Origin: Pseudomonas sp. B6002
GTDB taxonomy: Bacteria > Pseudomonadota > Gammaproteobacteria > Pseudomonadales > Pseudomonadaceae
Direction of reading: 5' to 3'
DNA length: 58,611 nucleotides
Assembly (NCBI RefSeq): GCF_013385985.1
Contig: NZ_JACAOY010000006.1
Span: forward strand, 333,121-391,731
Each line of letters begins with the position of its first letter. Position 1 is the first letter of the stretch. The notes under the pieces were generated by a model, which did no database searches, was not told the DNA's origin, and was given only the letters and a program-made list of their open reading frames with translations. Position numbers and translations under genes: made by a program. Positions 7,870 to 16,313 of the stretch are shown in pieces.

Positions 7870-10385
7870 CGTCACAGCGCAGCATCCCGCCGATAACCGC
7901 CCACCCCACCGGTTTTGTCCGCGTACGCGGCGCCCGTGAACACAACTTGCGCAACGTCGATGTGGACATTCCCCGGGATGCCCTGGTGGTGTTCACCGGG
8001 GTCTCCGGGTCGGGCAAGTCGTCCCTGGCGTTTTCCACCGTGTATGCCGAGGCACAACGGCGCTACTTCGAGTCGGTAGCACCCTATGCGCGGCGGCTGA
8101 TCGACCAGGTCGGCGTTCCGGATGTCGACTCCATCGAAGGCCTGCCACCTGCGGTGGCCCTGCAACAACAACGCGGTACACCGAGTGCACGCTCATCGGT
8201 GGGCAGCGTCACCACCTTGTCGAGCCTGATCCGCATGCTGTATTCCCGTGCCGGCAGCTACCCGCCGGGGCAGGCGATGCTGTATGCCGAGGACTTTTCG
8301 CCGAACCTGCCCCAGGGCGCCTGCCCGCAATGCCACGGCCTGGGCCGGGTGTACGAAGTGACCGAAGCGCTGATGGTGCCCGACCCTTCGCTGACCATTC
8401 GCCAGCGCGCCGTGGCGTCCTGGCCGTTGGCATGGCAGGGCCAGAACCTGCGCGACATCCTGGTAACCCTGGGCTATGACGTCGACATCCCGTGGCGCGA
8501 CCTGCCGAAAAAGCAGCGCGACTGGATCCTGTTCACCGAAGAAACCCCTACGGTGCCGGTGTACGCAGGCTTCACCCCGGCGCAGACCCGCGACGCGTTG
8601 AAACGCAAGCTGGAGCCGAGCTACCAGGGCACCTTCAGCGGCGCGCGGCGCTACATCCTGCACACCTTCACCCACACCCAGAGTGCGCTGATGAAAAAGC
8701 GCGTGTCGCAGTTCATGCAGGGCAGTGCCTGCCCGTTATGCCAGGGCAAGCGCCTGACCCAGGCGGCGCTGTCGGTGAAGTTTGCCGGGGTGGATATTGG
8801 TGAGCTGTCACAATTGTCGTTGACGCAGTTGGCCGAGTTGCTGCGGCCAGTGGCGGCGGGGCAGGACCGCATAAAGCTGTCGGTGGAGAAACGCCTGGCA
8901 GCCCAGCGTATCGCCCAGGATCTGTTGGAGCGGGTCAGCACCTTGACCGAGCTGGGGCTGGGCTATTTGTCCCTGGAGCGCAGCACGCCGACCTTGTCGT
9001 CCGGCGAGTTGCAGCGCTTGCGCCTGGCCACGCAATTGGGTTCGCAATTGTTTGGCGTGATTTATGTGTTGGACGAGCCGTCGGCGGGCCTGCACCCAGC
9101 GGATGGCGAGGCGTTGTTCACCGCGCTGGATCGTTTGAAGGCGGCCGGCAATTCGTTGTTCGTGGTGGAGCATGACCTGGAAACCATGCGCCGCGCCGAC
9201 TGGCTGATCGACGTCGGCCCGGCCGCCGGCGAGCATGGCGGGCAGGTGCTGTACAGCGGCCCGCCTGCGGGGTTGGCGCACATCGAAGCATCGCAAACCC
9301 GCGACTACCTGTTTGCCGAGCGCCAGCCGTCGACACAGTCGCGACGTGAGCCGCGTGGCTGGTTGAAGCTCGAAGGCGTGACCCGTAATAACCTCAAGGG
9401 CTTGAACGTCGACTTCCCGTTGGGCTGCTTCACGGCGGTCACCGGTATCTCCGGTTCGGGCAAGTCCAGCCTGGTCAGCCAGGCGCTGCTGGAACTGGTG
9501 GGCGCTGGCCTCGGCCGCGTGGTGGAAAGCGACGAAGAACCGAGCCTGGAAGACGACGCCCCACAGGCTAGCGGTGGGCATATCAGCAGCGGCCTGGAGC
9601 ACATCCGCCGGCTGGTGCAGGTGGACCAGAAGCCCATCGGCCGCACGCCGCGCTCCAACCTGGCGACCTACACCGGGCTGTTCGACAACGTGCGCAAGTT
9701 GTTCGCCGCGACACCGGCGGCCAAAAAGCAGCAGTACGACGCAGGGCAGTTCTCGTTCAACGTCGCCAAGGGGCGTTGCCCCCACTGCGAGGGCGAAGGG
9801 TTTGTCAGCGTGGAATTACTGTTCATGCCCAGCGTGTATGCGCCGTGCCCTACCTGCCATGGGGCGCGCTACAACCCCGAAACATTGGCGATCAAATGGC
9901 AGGGCCTGAGCATCGCCCAGGTGTTGGGCCTCACGGTGGAGCAGGCGGTGGAGGTGTTTGCCGAACAGCCGGGGGTGTTGCGTTCATTGCAGGTGCTGCG
10001 AGACATCGGGCTGGGTTACCTGCGCCTGGGGCAGCCGGCCACCGAGCTGTCGGGCGGCGAGGCGCAGCGCATCAAGCTGGCGACCGAGCTGCAACGCAAT
10101 GCGCGGGGCGCCACCTTGTATGTGCTGGACGAACCGACCACCGGCTTGCACCCACGGGACGTGGACCGCTTGCTCAGCCAGTTGAATCACCTGGTGGACG
10201 CGGGGCACACGGTGGTCGTGGTGGAGCATGAAATGCGCGTGGTGGCCCAAAGTGATTGGGTGATCGACATCGGGCCGGGGGCCGGGGATTTGGGCGGCAA
10301 AGTGGTGGCGTGCGGCACACCGCAGAAAGTCGCCAAGAGCAAGACCAGCCGCACAGCTCCCTTCCTTGCGCGAGAGCTGACCTAA
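7866..10385 (+). CDS. UvrA-like ABC ATPase (UvrA2 type)
   Basis: An 839-residue paralogue of excinuclease subunit UvrA, about 100 residues shorter than classical UvrA. Seen: two ABC modules with Walker A GVSGSGKSSL and GISGSGKSSL, signatures LSSGELQRLRLA and LSGGEAQRIKLA, and Walker B runs VLDEPSAGLHP and VLDEPTTGLHP. Cys pairs of UvrA-type zinc modules are also present (CPQCHG, CPLCQG, CPHCEG, CPTCHG). Start ATG 7866 has AAGG 6 nt upstream and overlaps the kinase stop. UvrA2 proteins are linked in some bacteria to tolerance of DNA-damaging drugs; they are shorter than UvrA, and whether this one binds UvrB cannot be told here. The neighbouring mutasome suggests a DNA-damage role, which is inference. 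Confidence 0.88.
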   Translation: MTSQRSIPPITAHPTGFVRVRGAREHNLRNVDVDIPRDALVVFTGVSGSGKSSLAFSTVYAEAQRRYFESVAPYARRLIDQVGVPDVDSIEGLPPAVALQQQRGTPSARSSVGSVTTLSSLIRMLYSRAGSYPPGQAMLYAEDFSPNLPQGACPQCHGLGRVYEVTEALMVPDPSLTIRQRAVASWPLAWQGQNLRDILVTLGYDVDIPWRDLPKKQRDWILFTEETPTVPVYAGFTPAQTRDALKRKLEPSYQGTFSGARRYILHTFTHTQSALMKKRVSQFMQGSACPLCQGKRLTQAALSVKFAGVDIGELSQLSLTQLAELLRPVAAGQDRIKLSVEKRLAAQRIAQDLLERVSTLTELGLGYLSLERSTPTLSSGELQRLRLATQLGSQLFGVIYVLDEPSAGLHPADGEALFTALDRLKAAGNSLFVVEHDLETMRRADWLIDVGPAAGEHGGQVLYSGPPAGLAHIEASQTRDYLFAERQPSTQSRREPRGWLKLEGVTRNNLKGLNVDFPLGCFTAVTGISGSGKSSLVSQALLELVGAGLGRVVESDEEPSLEDDAPQASGGHISSGLEHIRRLVQVDQKPIGRTPRSNLATYTGLFDNVRKLFAATPAAKKQQYDAGQFSFNVAKGRCPHCEGEGFVSVELLFMPSVYAPCPTCHGARYNPETLAIKWQGLSIAQVLGLTVEQAVEVFAEQPGVLRSLQVLRDIGLGYLRLGQPATELSGGEAQRIKLATELQRNARGATLYVLDEPTTGLHPRDVDRLLSQLNHLVDAGHTVVVVEHEMRVVAQSDWVIDIGPGAGDLGGKVVACGTPQKVAKSKTSRTAPFLARELT

Positions 10386-10403
10386 CCGACACTGACGATC
10401 AAC

Positions 10404-10470
10404 TGTAGGAGCCGGCTTGCCGGCGATGGCGTCCTCAAGGGCCCCATCGCCGGCAAGCCGGGCTCCTACA
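10404..10470. repeat. REP doublet (REPIN), GTAGGAGCCGG type
   Basis: Two inverted REP copies face each other between the convergent uvrA-like and transketolase genes. The structure could stop transcription from either side; no separate terminator is seen there. Confidence 0.9.
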
Positions 10471-10478
10471 AATGTGGG

Positions 10479-12527
10479 TCAGGGCTGCTGGACCTGTTGC
10501 TTGGCTTGTTTCACCACATTTTCGACGGTGAAGCCAAACTTCTCCTGCAACTTGGCCAAGGGCGCCGATGCGCCAAAGCTGTTCATCACCACCTTGGCCC
10601 CGGTCTGCCCGACATAACGGTCCCAACCCAAGGGACCGGCCTGTTCCACCACCACCCGCGCCTTGATCGCAGGGGGCAGCACGCTGTCGCGGTAGGCCTG
10701 GTCCTGGTCTTCAAACAACTCCCAGCTGGGCATGGACACTACCCGCGCGGCGATGCCTTCGGCTTTCAGCTGCTCATACGCTGCCACGGCAAGGCTCACT
10801 TCGCTGCCTGTCGCCATCAGGATGACGGTGGGGTGGTCGTCACTGGCCAACACATAGGCGCCCTTGGCCGCGCCGGACGCCGCCGCGTACTGCGTGCGGT
10901 CCAGTGTCGGCAGCGCCTGGCGCGACAGCACCACGCAACTGGGGCGATGGGTTTGCGCCAGGGCCACTTTCCACACTTCCAGGGTTTCATTCGCGTCGCC
11001 CGGGCGCAGGGTCAGCAACCCTGGCGTGGCGCGCAACTGCGTGAGGTGTTCGATGGGTTGGTGCGTCGGCCCGTCCTCACCCACGCCAATCGAGTCATGG
11101 GTAAATACGAAGACCACCGGCAACTCCATGATTGCCGCCAGGCGAATCGGTGGCTTCATGTAGTCGCTGAACACCAGGAACGTCGAGGTGTAGGGCCGCA
11201 GGTACGACAACGCCATGCCGTTGGCAATCGCGCCCATGGCATGTTCGCGAATGCCAAAGTGCAGGTTACGCCCACTGTAGTCGTCGGCACTGAAACGCCC
11301 GGCAGCGTCAAAGGTGAGGTTGGTCTTGGTGGACGGTGACAGGTCGGCCGAGCCCCCCAGCAACCAAGGGATGTGTTGTGCGAAAGCATTCAACACCTCG
11401 CCACCGGAAGCACGGCTGGCGACGCCTTTGGCGTCTGTGGCGAACGTGGGCTGTCCCGCCTGCCACTGCTCGGGCATTTCCCCGGCGCGCATGCGCTGCA
11501 GCTCATCGGCCAGTGTCGGCTCAAGCCTGGCCATGGCTTGGTTCCATTGCGCGTACAGCGGCTCGGCGCGTTCGTGCAGCGCATCACGCAATACCGTGCG
11601 CGCGTCGTCGGGCACCAGGAAGCTGGAGTCCTGCGGCCAGCCATAAGCGGCTTTGGTCAGGCGGATTTCTTCCTCACCCAGCGGCTCACCGTGGGCAGAG
11701 GCGGTGTTGTGCTTGTGGGGCGAGCCGTAGCCGATCACGCTGTCGACCACGATCAGGGTTGGCGCGCCGGTGTTCGACTGGAAGGTGTGCAGCGCCGTGC
11801 TCAGGGCCTGCAAGTCATTGGCATCGGTGACGTGCAGCGTGTGCCAGCCGTAGGCCTGGAAGCGCTTGATCACGTCCTCACTGAACGCCAACTCGGTGTG
11901 GCCTTCGATGCTGATGGTGTTGTTGTCGTAGATCCAGCACAGGTTATCCAACTTCAAGTGCCCGGCCATGGAGGCGGCTTCGCTGCTGATGCCTTCCATC
12001 ATGTCGCCGTCGCCGCACAGGGTGTAGACGTTGTAATCGAACAGCACCTGGCCGTCACGGTTGAAGCGTTCGCCCAGCCAGCGCTCGGCCATCGCCATGC
12101 CCACGCTGTTGGCGCAGCCTTGGCCCAGTGGGCCGGTGGTGGTTTCCACGCCGGTGGTCATACGGTATTCAGGGTGGCCCGGGGTCTTGGAGCCCATCTG
12201 GCGGAACTGCTTGATGTCGTCCAGGCTCACCGCCGGCAGGCCGGAACGCTTGCCGTGCGCGTCAATCTCCACCACACCCGCCAGGTGCAGCAGCGAATAC
12301 AGCAGCATCGACGCGTGCCCCACCGACAGTACAAAACGGTCACGGTTGGGCCAGTCGGGATGGTCGGGGTGGTAGCGCAGGAACCGGCTCCACAGCGTAT
12401 AGCCCACTGGCGCCAGGCCCATGGGCGTGCCCGGGTGGCCGGAATTGGCCTTTTGCACGGCGTCCATCGCCAGGGTGCGGATCGTGTTGATGCATTGGGT
12501 GTCGACAGCGGTGGCAGCGTGAGTCAT
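10479..12527 (-). CDS. tkt: Transketolase
   Basis: A 682-residue thiamine-diphosphate enzyme of the non-oxidative pentose phosphate pathway, moving two-carbon units between sugar phosphates. Seen: the N-terminal TIRTLAMDAVQKANSGHPGTPMG block with cofactor-site His, the GDGDMMEGISSEAASMAGHL thiamine-diphosphate/metal motif, and the pyrimidine-binding region GIREHAMGAIANGMAL. The chosen start (ATG 12527) follows a GAGGGAGA ribosome-binding site and gives the family's normal N-terminus; further upstream extension lacks support. Many Pseudomonas carry tkt beside epd and pgk; that context is absent here, so this may be the second copy. Confidence 0.93.
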   Translation of the reverse strand: MTHAATAVDTQCINTIRTLAMDAVQKANSGHPGTPMGLAPVGYTLWSRFLRYHPDHPDWPNRDRFVLSVGHASMLLYSLLHLAGVVEIDAHGKRSGLPAVSLDDIKQFRQMGSKTPGHPEYRMTTGVETTTGPLGQGCANSVGMAMAERWLGERFNRDGQVLFDYNVYTLCGDGDMMEGISSEAASMAGHLKLDNLCWIYDNNTISIEGHTELAFSEDVIKRFQAYGWHTLHVTDANDLQALSTALHTFQSNTGAPTLIVVDSVIGYGSPHKHNTASAHGEPLGEEEIRLTKAAYGWPQDSSFLVPDDARTVLRDALHERAEPLYAQWNQAMARLEPTLADELQRMRAGEMPEQWQAGQPTFATDAKGVASRASGGEVLNAFAQHIPWLLGGSADLSPSTKTNLTFDAAGRFSADDYSGRNLHFGIREHAMGAIANGMALSYLRPYTSTFLVFSDYMKPPIRLAAIMELPVVFVFTHDSIGVGEDGPTHQPIEHLTQLRATPGLLTLRPGDANETLEVWKVALAQTHRPSCVVLSRQALPTLDRTQYAAASGAAKGAYVLASDDHPTVILMATGSEVSLAVAAYEQLKAEGIAARVVSMPSWELFEDQDQAYRDSVLPPAIKARVVVEQAGPLGWDRYVGQTGAKVVMNSFGASAPLAKLQEKFGFTVENVVKQAKQQVQQP

Positions 12528-12701
12528 GAAACCGGTCTCCCTCGGGTGGCGATCTACAGTGGAGGGCAGGGCGACGCAAAGGTTTGATCGCGTTGCCGGT
12601 GCCGCGACGAACGGAGGGAATTGACCTCGAACATGACAAGACCCACTGCAATGGGCTAGCTTCAAGAGCGTAGGCCATTGATCAACGTGCGGAGGTTTTC
12701 C

Positions 12702-12926
12702 ATGCCAGTGAAACACGACCTGTATCAGGACTTGGGGTTGAGCAAGGCAGTCGTTCACGAACGCAGGACGAGCGACAAACGCCTGGACTCACTGCTCACC
12801 CAATACGACGCAGCCGATGGGGAGGTGCTCAAGGCAGAGTCGGCCAGCGCCAGCGATGAGGACGTGGAAAAACTGAAGAAAAAACGGCTGTTGATCAAAG
12901 ACAAGATCGTGGAACAGTTGGGCTGA
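12702..12926 (+). CDS. YdcH/DUF465-family small protein
   Basis: A 74-residue, charged, helical protein. It starts at ATG 12702 behind a strong GGAGG 6 nt upstream. The sequence (MPVKHDLYQDLGL, then a long helix ending LKKKRLLIKDKIVEQLG) fits the YdcH/DUF465 family of small coiled-coil proteins, whose biochemical role is not settled. It is transcribed away from tkt and followed by a strong hairpin terminator, so it is probably a single-gene unit. Confidence 0.8.
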   Translation: MPVKHDLYQDLGLSKAVVHERRTSDKRLDSLLTQYDAADGEVLKAESASASDEDVEKLKKKRLLIKDKIVEQLG

Positions 12927-12930
12927 AGGG

Positions 12931-12962
12931 ATGTCCGCGCCTACACGGCGCGGACATATTTG
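12931..12962 (+). terminator. Rho-independent terminator after the DUF465 gene
   Basis: A perfect 10-bp stem (arms 12931-12940 and 12948-12957, ATGTCCGCGC) with a 7-nt loop, followed by ATTTGTT. It begins 4 nt after the stop codon. A second, weaker hairpin (TTCAGA/TCTGAA) follows at 12963-12978. Confidence 0.8.
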
Positions 12963-13014
12963 TTCAGAATTGTCTGAAGGACAGGGCGCTTTTGACTCTC
13001 TATGATGCGCCCCG

Positions 13015-13071
13015 CCCACCTGGCTCTGGGGACTGTTGCGGCGCAAGGATTGCGCTGGTGAGCCAGGTGGG
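13015..13071 (-). other. Nested hairpin just downstream of hglS
   Basis: Outer arms of 12 bp (CCCACCTGGCTC at 13015-13026 and its complement at 13060-13071) enclose a second perfect 6-bp hairpin GCGCAA/TTGCGC (13041-13046 and 13050-13055). It lies 10 nt past the hglS stop on the minus strand and lacks a U-tract. It could protect the mRNA 3' end or form part of a small RNA. Confidence 0.55.
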
Positions 13072-13080
13072 CACCTCTCT

Positions 13081-14457
13081 TCAAGCCAGCAGCGCCCGCG
13101 CGCATTCATCGATCGAGCGCTGCTGCGTTTCGCCATACAGCTTCAATTCATCAATCGTCTGACGGCCCAGCGCCTTTTCGAATTCCACCTGGTTGGAATT
13201 GGCCGCGTAGTGACTCTGCGCCGCATCCCCCAGGTTGGACTGGAAGATCCCCGCCGCGCTCACCGGCAAGAAATCCTCGTACACCAACGGTTCCACATCA
13301 ATGTGGCCGGCCGCAATCAGCGCCTCCAACGTACGCGGCTGGTCGGCGTTGCCACGGGCGGCCACGCCCTGTTCGGTGGCGAAGTAGCGGAAGTACGCCA
13401 GGCCCTGTTCACGCATCTGCGCATGGTTGTCGGGGAAGGCCTGGAAGTGTTGCTCCATCAATGCCATATAGCGCGCCGCGTTGCCCTCGTTCGGGAAAGC
13501 ACCCAGCTCATCACGCGCCGCATTCAGCAACTGGTCGTACAGCGCTCGGCCCTTGGGGGTCAGCGCAACGCCGCGTTGTTCGATCTCGCCGAAGCGTGCG
13601 CTGTGGCTGCCTTGGGCGTCGGTGAAGGCGATGGGTTCATCCAGGGCCTTGAAGCTGGTCTGGCGCAGCAGGATCGGGCACTCGCGGCGCGGCGGGCCTT
13701 CGATCACCGCCTTGGGGGTGATGCCTTTGCCGGGCATGGCGGCCTGCACCTGGTCGATGTCCAGGGTGCGCGGGGTGAGGTGGTTGATGTGCGGGCCCTT
13801 GAAGGCCACGACATCGGCGATCAGGCGGTGCTGGTCGCTCAGTTGTTGGTACTGCGCGCCGGTCACGGTCGCGGTGTGGTGCCAGCGGAAGGTTTCCAGG
13901 GCCTGGCGGATGAACTCATCGGCGTCTTCGGCGTTGAGGCCGCCGTGCGTTTCGGCTTTCTCGATCAGGGCCAGGGCGCCAGGGGTGAAGATCGAGCGCT
14001 TGGCCAGGGCGGTTTCGGCGAAGCTGCGCAGTTCGAGGTTTTCGATCAGCTCCAGGCGCAGCAACGAGGTGAACACGCGGAACGGGCTGGTTTGCAGCGC
14101 ACGCTCATGCACCGCGCGAAAGGCCGTGGAATGCACGGGCACACCGGCTGGCGTCAGGTCGTAGTAGCCCACCGGCTGCATGCCCATCACGGCAAACAGG
14201 CGGCCGATGGTGGCCAGTTCAAAGGCGGTGCCCAGGCGGATGGCACCGTGGCGTTCCATGTCCAGGCGCTGGATTTCGCCGGTGCGCTGCAGCTGTTGCG
14301 CCAGGCCCGGTTCGCGGTCGAGGACGTGGGTATTGGTCTCGGCCACCAGCTCCATCAGGGCGCCGTAAAGTGGAACTTCATCTCGGTACATGTCGGACAT
14401 GGCCCTGGAGAAGCCTTTGCGGATGTCGTCGGGGCTGACATGTGCGGTGGTCGGCAT
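13081..14457 (-). CDS. hglS: 2-oxoadipate dioxygenase/decarboxylase (HglS, DUF1338)
   Basis: A 458-residue DUF1338 protein. The characterised P. putida homologue HglS converts 2-oxoadipate to D-2-hydroxyglutarate in D-lysine catabolism, with Fe(II) and oxygen. With ATG 14457 as start, the metal ligands fall at His70 (MERHGAIRLG) and His226 (PHINHL), matching the numbering I recall for the P. putida enzyme, with Arg74 nearby. The third acidic ligand is probably Glu291 or Glu293 in FGEIEQRG. The ribosome-binding site is AGGA, 9 nt upstream. An in-frame ATG at 14490 would add 11 residues. No other lysine-catabolic gene or dedicated regulator lies alongside. Confidence 0.88.
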   Translation of the reverse strand: MPTTAHVSPDDIRKGFSRAMSDMYRDEVPLYGALMELVAETNTHVLDREPGLAQQLQRTGEIQRLDMERHGAIRLGTAFELATIGRLFAVMGMQPVGYYDLTPAGVPVHSTAFRAVHERALQTSPFRVFTSLLRLELIENLELRSFAETALAKRSIFTPGALALIEKAETHGGLNAEDADEFIRQALETFRWHHTATVTGAQYQQLSDQHRLIADVVAFKGPHINHLTPRTLDIDQVQAAMPGKGITPKAVIEGPPRRECPILLRQTSFKALDEPIAFTDAQGSHSARFGEIEQRGVALTPKGRALYDQLLNAARDELGAFPNEGNAARYMALMEQHFQAFPDNHAQMREQGLAYFRYFATEQGVAARGNADQPRTLEALIAAGHIDVEPLVYEDFLPVSAAGIFQSNLGDAAQSHYAANSNQVEFEKALGRQTIDELKLYGETQQRSIDECARALLA

Positions 14458-14744
14458 AGAAAAATTCCTGAACACGGTGGAGTGGGGCATGGCCTATGTC
14501 TGGATTTTGTTGGGCTGGGCCTGGCCGTGCAAACGAAGAATCCTCAGGACTTCATGCTGAAAATGAATGAAATGACGCAAATATGACAAAAAACGACAGC
14601 TTGAAAATTTCATTTTTCGAGTACTTTCCTAACTAATTCTTCACGAGGAGCGCCCCGGTCCTCATGAAACAATCGTCACGTTTGTAGGGATGAAAGCTGT
14701 TCTGCACACACCGCACATAAAAATATGTTTAGGGGCTGTCGTTA
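14458..14744. other. Divergent intergenic region hglS / oprD
   Basis: 287 nt without a gene. It holds the promoters of hglS (minus) and the porin (plus). The plus side is AT-rich and includes the palindrome TGAAAATTTCA (14602-14612). No promoter or riboswitch stands out clearly enough to call. Confidence 0.4.
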
Positions 14745-16154
14745 ATGAAAATTTCTACACTGGCGTTATCCATCACCGCCGCCTTGCTTGCACACCAAGC
14801 CAGCGCCGATGATTTCGGGCTCGGTTCGCTGGGCACGGGGAACGGTCACAGCGGCTTTCTGGAAGACAGCCACGCGGCTATCAGCTCGCGAACCATGTAC
14901 TACAGCGCAGACAACCGCTCGGGGACGGCGAATGATCTGCGTGAAGCGGCCACCTTGCTGCGCTTCGACTACAAATCCGGCTACACCCAGGGCACCCTCG
15001 GGGTCGGTTTTGATGTGATGGCCTTCGGTGCCTTGCGTCTGGACGGTGGCGATGGCCACACCGCAGGCCCAGGCCTGGCCGGTAACGGCAACAGCTTTTT
15101 CCCAACCAAGAACAACGGCACTGAACCGGCCGACAGTTTCGGTCGCGCTGCGGGTAACGTGAAGTTCCGCATCTCCCAGACCGAATTGCACGTGGGTGGC
15201 GGTTTGGCCCCGGTGTTGCCGATCCTGGTGTCCAACGACAGCCGTGTGGCGCCGCAGACCTTTGACGGCGGCATCCTGACGTCCAGCGACATTCCCAACG
15301 TGACCTTCACCGGCGGTGAGCTGAACCATGCCCAAGGGCGTGCTTCCAGCAACTCTACTGGCCTGAGCGTTGCCGGCGCGACCCGTGACAGCAACAGCTT
15401 CAAGTTTGGCGGCCTGGACTACAAACCGTTCGGTTCTTCCGACAATGCCATCGCTAAAAACCTGACGTTGCAGTACTACTACGCCGACCTGGAAGACTTC
15501 TACAAACAGAACTACTTCGGCTTGGTACACGTGCTGCCCCTGGGCAACGACCAGTCGTTCAAGACCGACCTGCGCTACTTCGACAGCACCAGCGACGGCA
15601 AGAACGGCTCGGCCGGCTACGCGTTCAACAACAACGGCGGCTATGCCAAGCACGCCGGCGAAGTGGACAACAAAACCTACAGCGCCGCGTTCACCTATCA
15701 GCTGGGTGGCAGCAGCCTGATGCTCGGCCACATCGGCGTGAGTGATGACGGCGGCTTCGTCTGGGTCAACCAGGGCAGCATCGCGGACCCGAATGCCCAA
15801 GGCGCAGGCGGCAGCGACTTCTACCTGTTCACCGACGCCGTGGTCGGCCAGTTCTCCCGTGCGGGCGAGCAGGTCAATTTCGGCCAGTACTCGTATGACT
15901 TCAAAGCCTACGTGCCTGGCCTGAAAGCCTCCATCGCTTACCTGGACGGTACTGATATCAAGTCCAAGGTAGCCGGCGGTGCTGACCAGAAAGAAAACGA
16001 AACCGACTTCCGTCTGGACTACGTTGTGCAGGAAGGCCCGCTGAAAGGCTTTGGCACCACCTTCCGTACCGGTACTTACCACGGTCACAACACCGGCACG
16101 GCCGATCAGGACCAAACGCGCCTGATCTTCAACTACACCTACGCGATCTTCTAA
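14745..16154 (+). CDS. OprD-family outer-membrane porin
   Basis: A 469-residue outer-membrane porin. Seen: a signal peptide (about residues 1-21, cleavage after QASA), the FLEDSHAAISSRTMYYSADNR start typical of OprD/OccD-type porins, alternating beta-strand pattern, and a terminal aromatic residue (NYTYAIF). OprD porins take up basic amino acids, peptides or carboxylates; the substrate cannot be read from the sequence. AGGGG lies about 9 nt before the ATG. The divergent hglS suggests, weakly, a role with lysine-pathway compounds. A strong hairpin terminator follows. Confidence 0.88.
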   Translation: MKISTLALSITAALLAHQASADDFGLGSLGTGNGHSGFLEDSHAAISSRTMYYSADNRSGTANDLREAATLLRFDYKSGYTQGTLGVGFDVMAFGALRLDGGDGHTAGPGLAGNGNSFFPTKNNGTEPADSFGRAAGNVKFRISQTELHVGGGLAPVLPILVSNDSRVAPQTFDGGILTSSDIPNVTFTGGELNHAQGRASSNSTGLSVAGATRDSNSFKFGGLDYKPFGSSDNAIAKNLTLQYYYADLEDFYKQNYFGLVHVLPLGNDQSFKTDLRYFDSTSDGKNGSAGYAFNNNGGYAKHAGEVDNKTYSAAFTYQLGGSSLMLGHIGVSDDGGFVWVNQGSIADPNAQGAGGSDFYLFTDAVVGQFSRAGEQVNFGQYSYDFKAYVPGLKASIAYLDGTDIKSKVAGGADQKENETDFRLDYVVQEGPLKGFGTTFRTGTYHGHNTGTADQDQTRLIFNYTYAIF

Positions 16155-16199
16155 GAACGCGCGAGGAAACTGCGCAATTACGCAGCGCTAAAAAACTGC

Positions 16200-16229
16200 A
16201 GGCCGCCTAATCAGCGGCCTCAGTCTTTT
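16200..16229 (+). terminator. Rho-independent terminator after the porin gene
   Basis: A 7-bp stem AGGCCGC/GCGGCCT (16200-16206, 16214-16220) with a 7-nt loop, followed by CAGTCTTTT. A small hairpin CTGCG/CGCAG lies just before it (16170-16185). Confidence 0.8.
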
Positions 16230-16313
16230 CTGGGCCAGGGTTGAGTCTTCATGTGCATCGGGGCGCGAATGGGTTCTACACTGCCCGTCACCGCGCCAGT
16301 GATGGAGGACCCG

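Noticed and set aside
14602-14627. TTGAAA/TACTTT promoter for the porin gene
   Set aside because: The spacing is only 15 nt and the region is AT-rich, so chance matches are likely.
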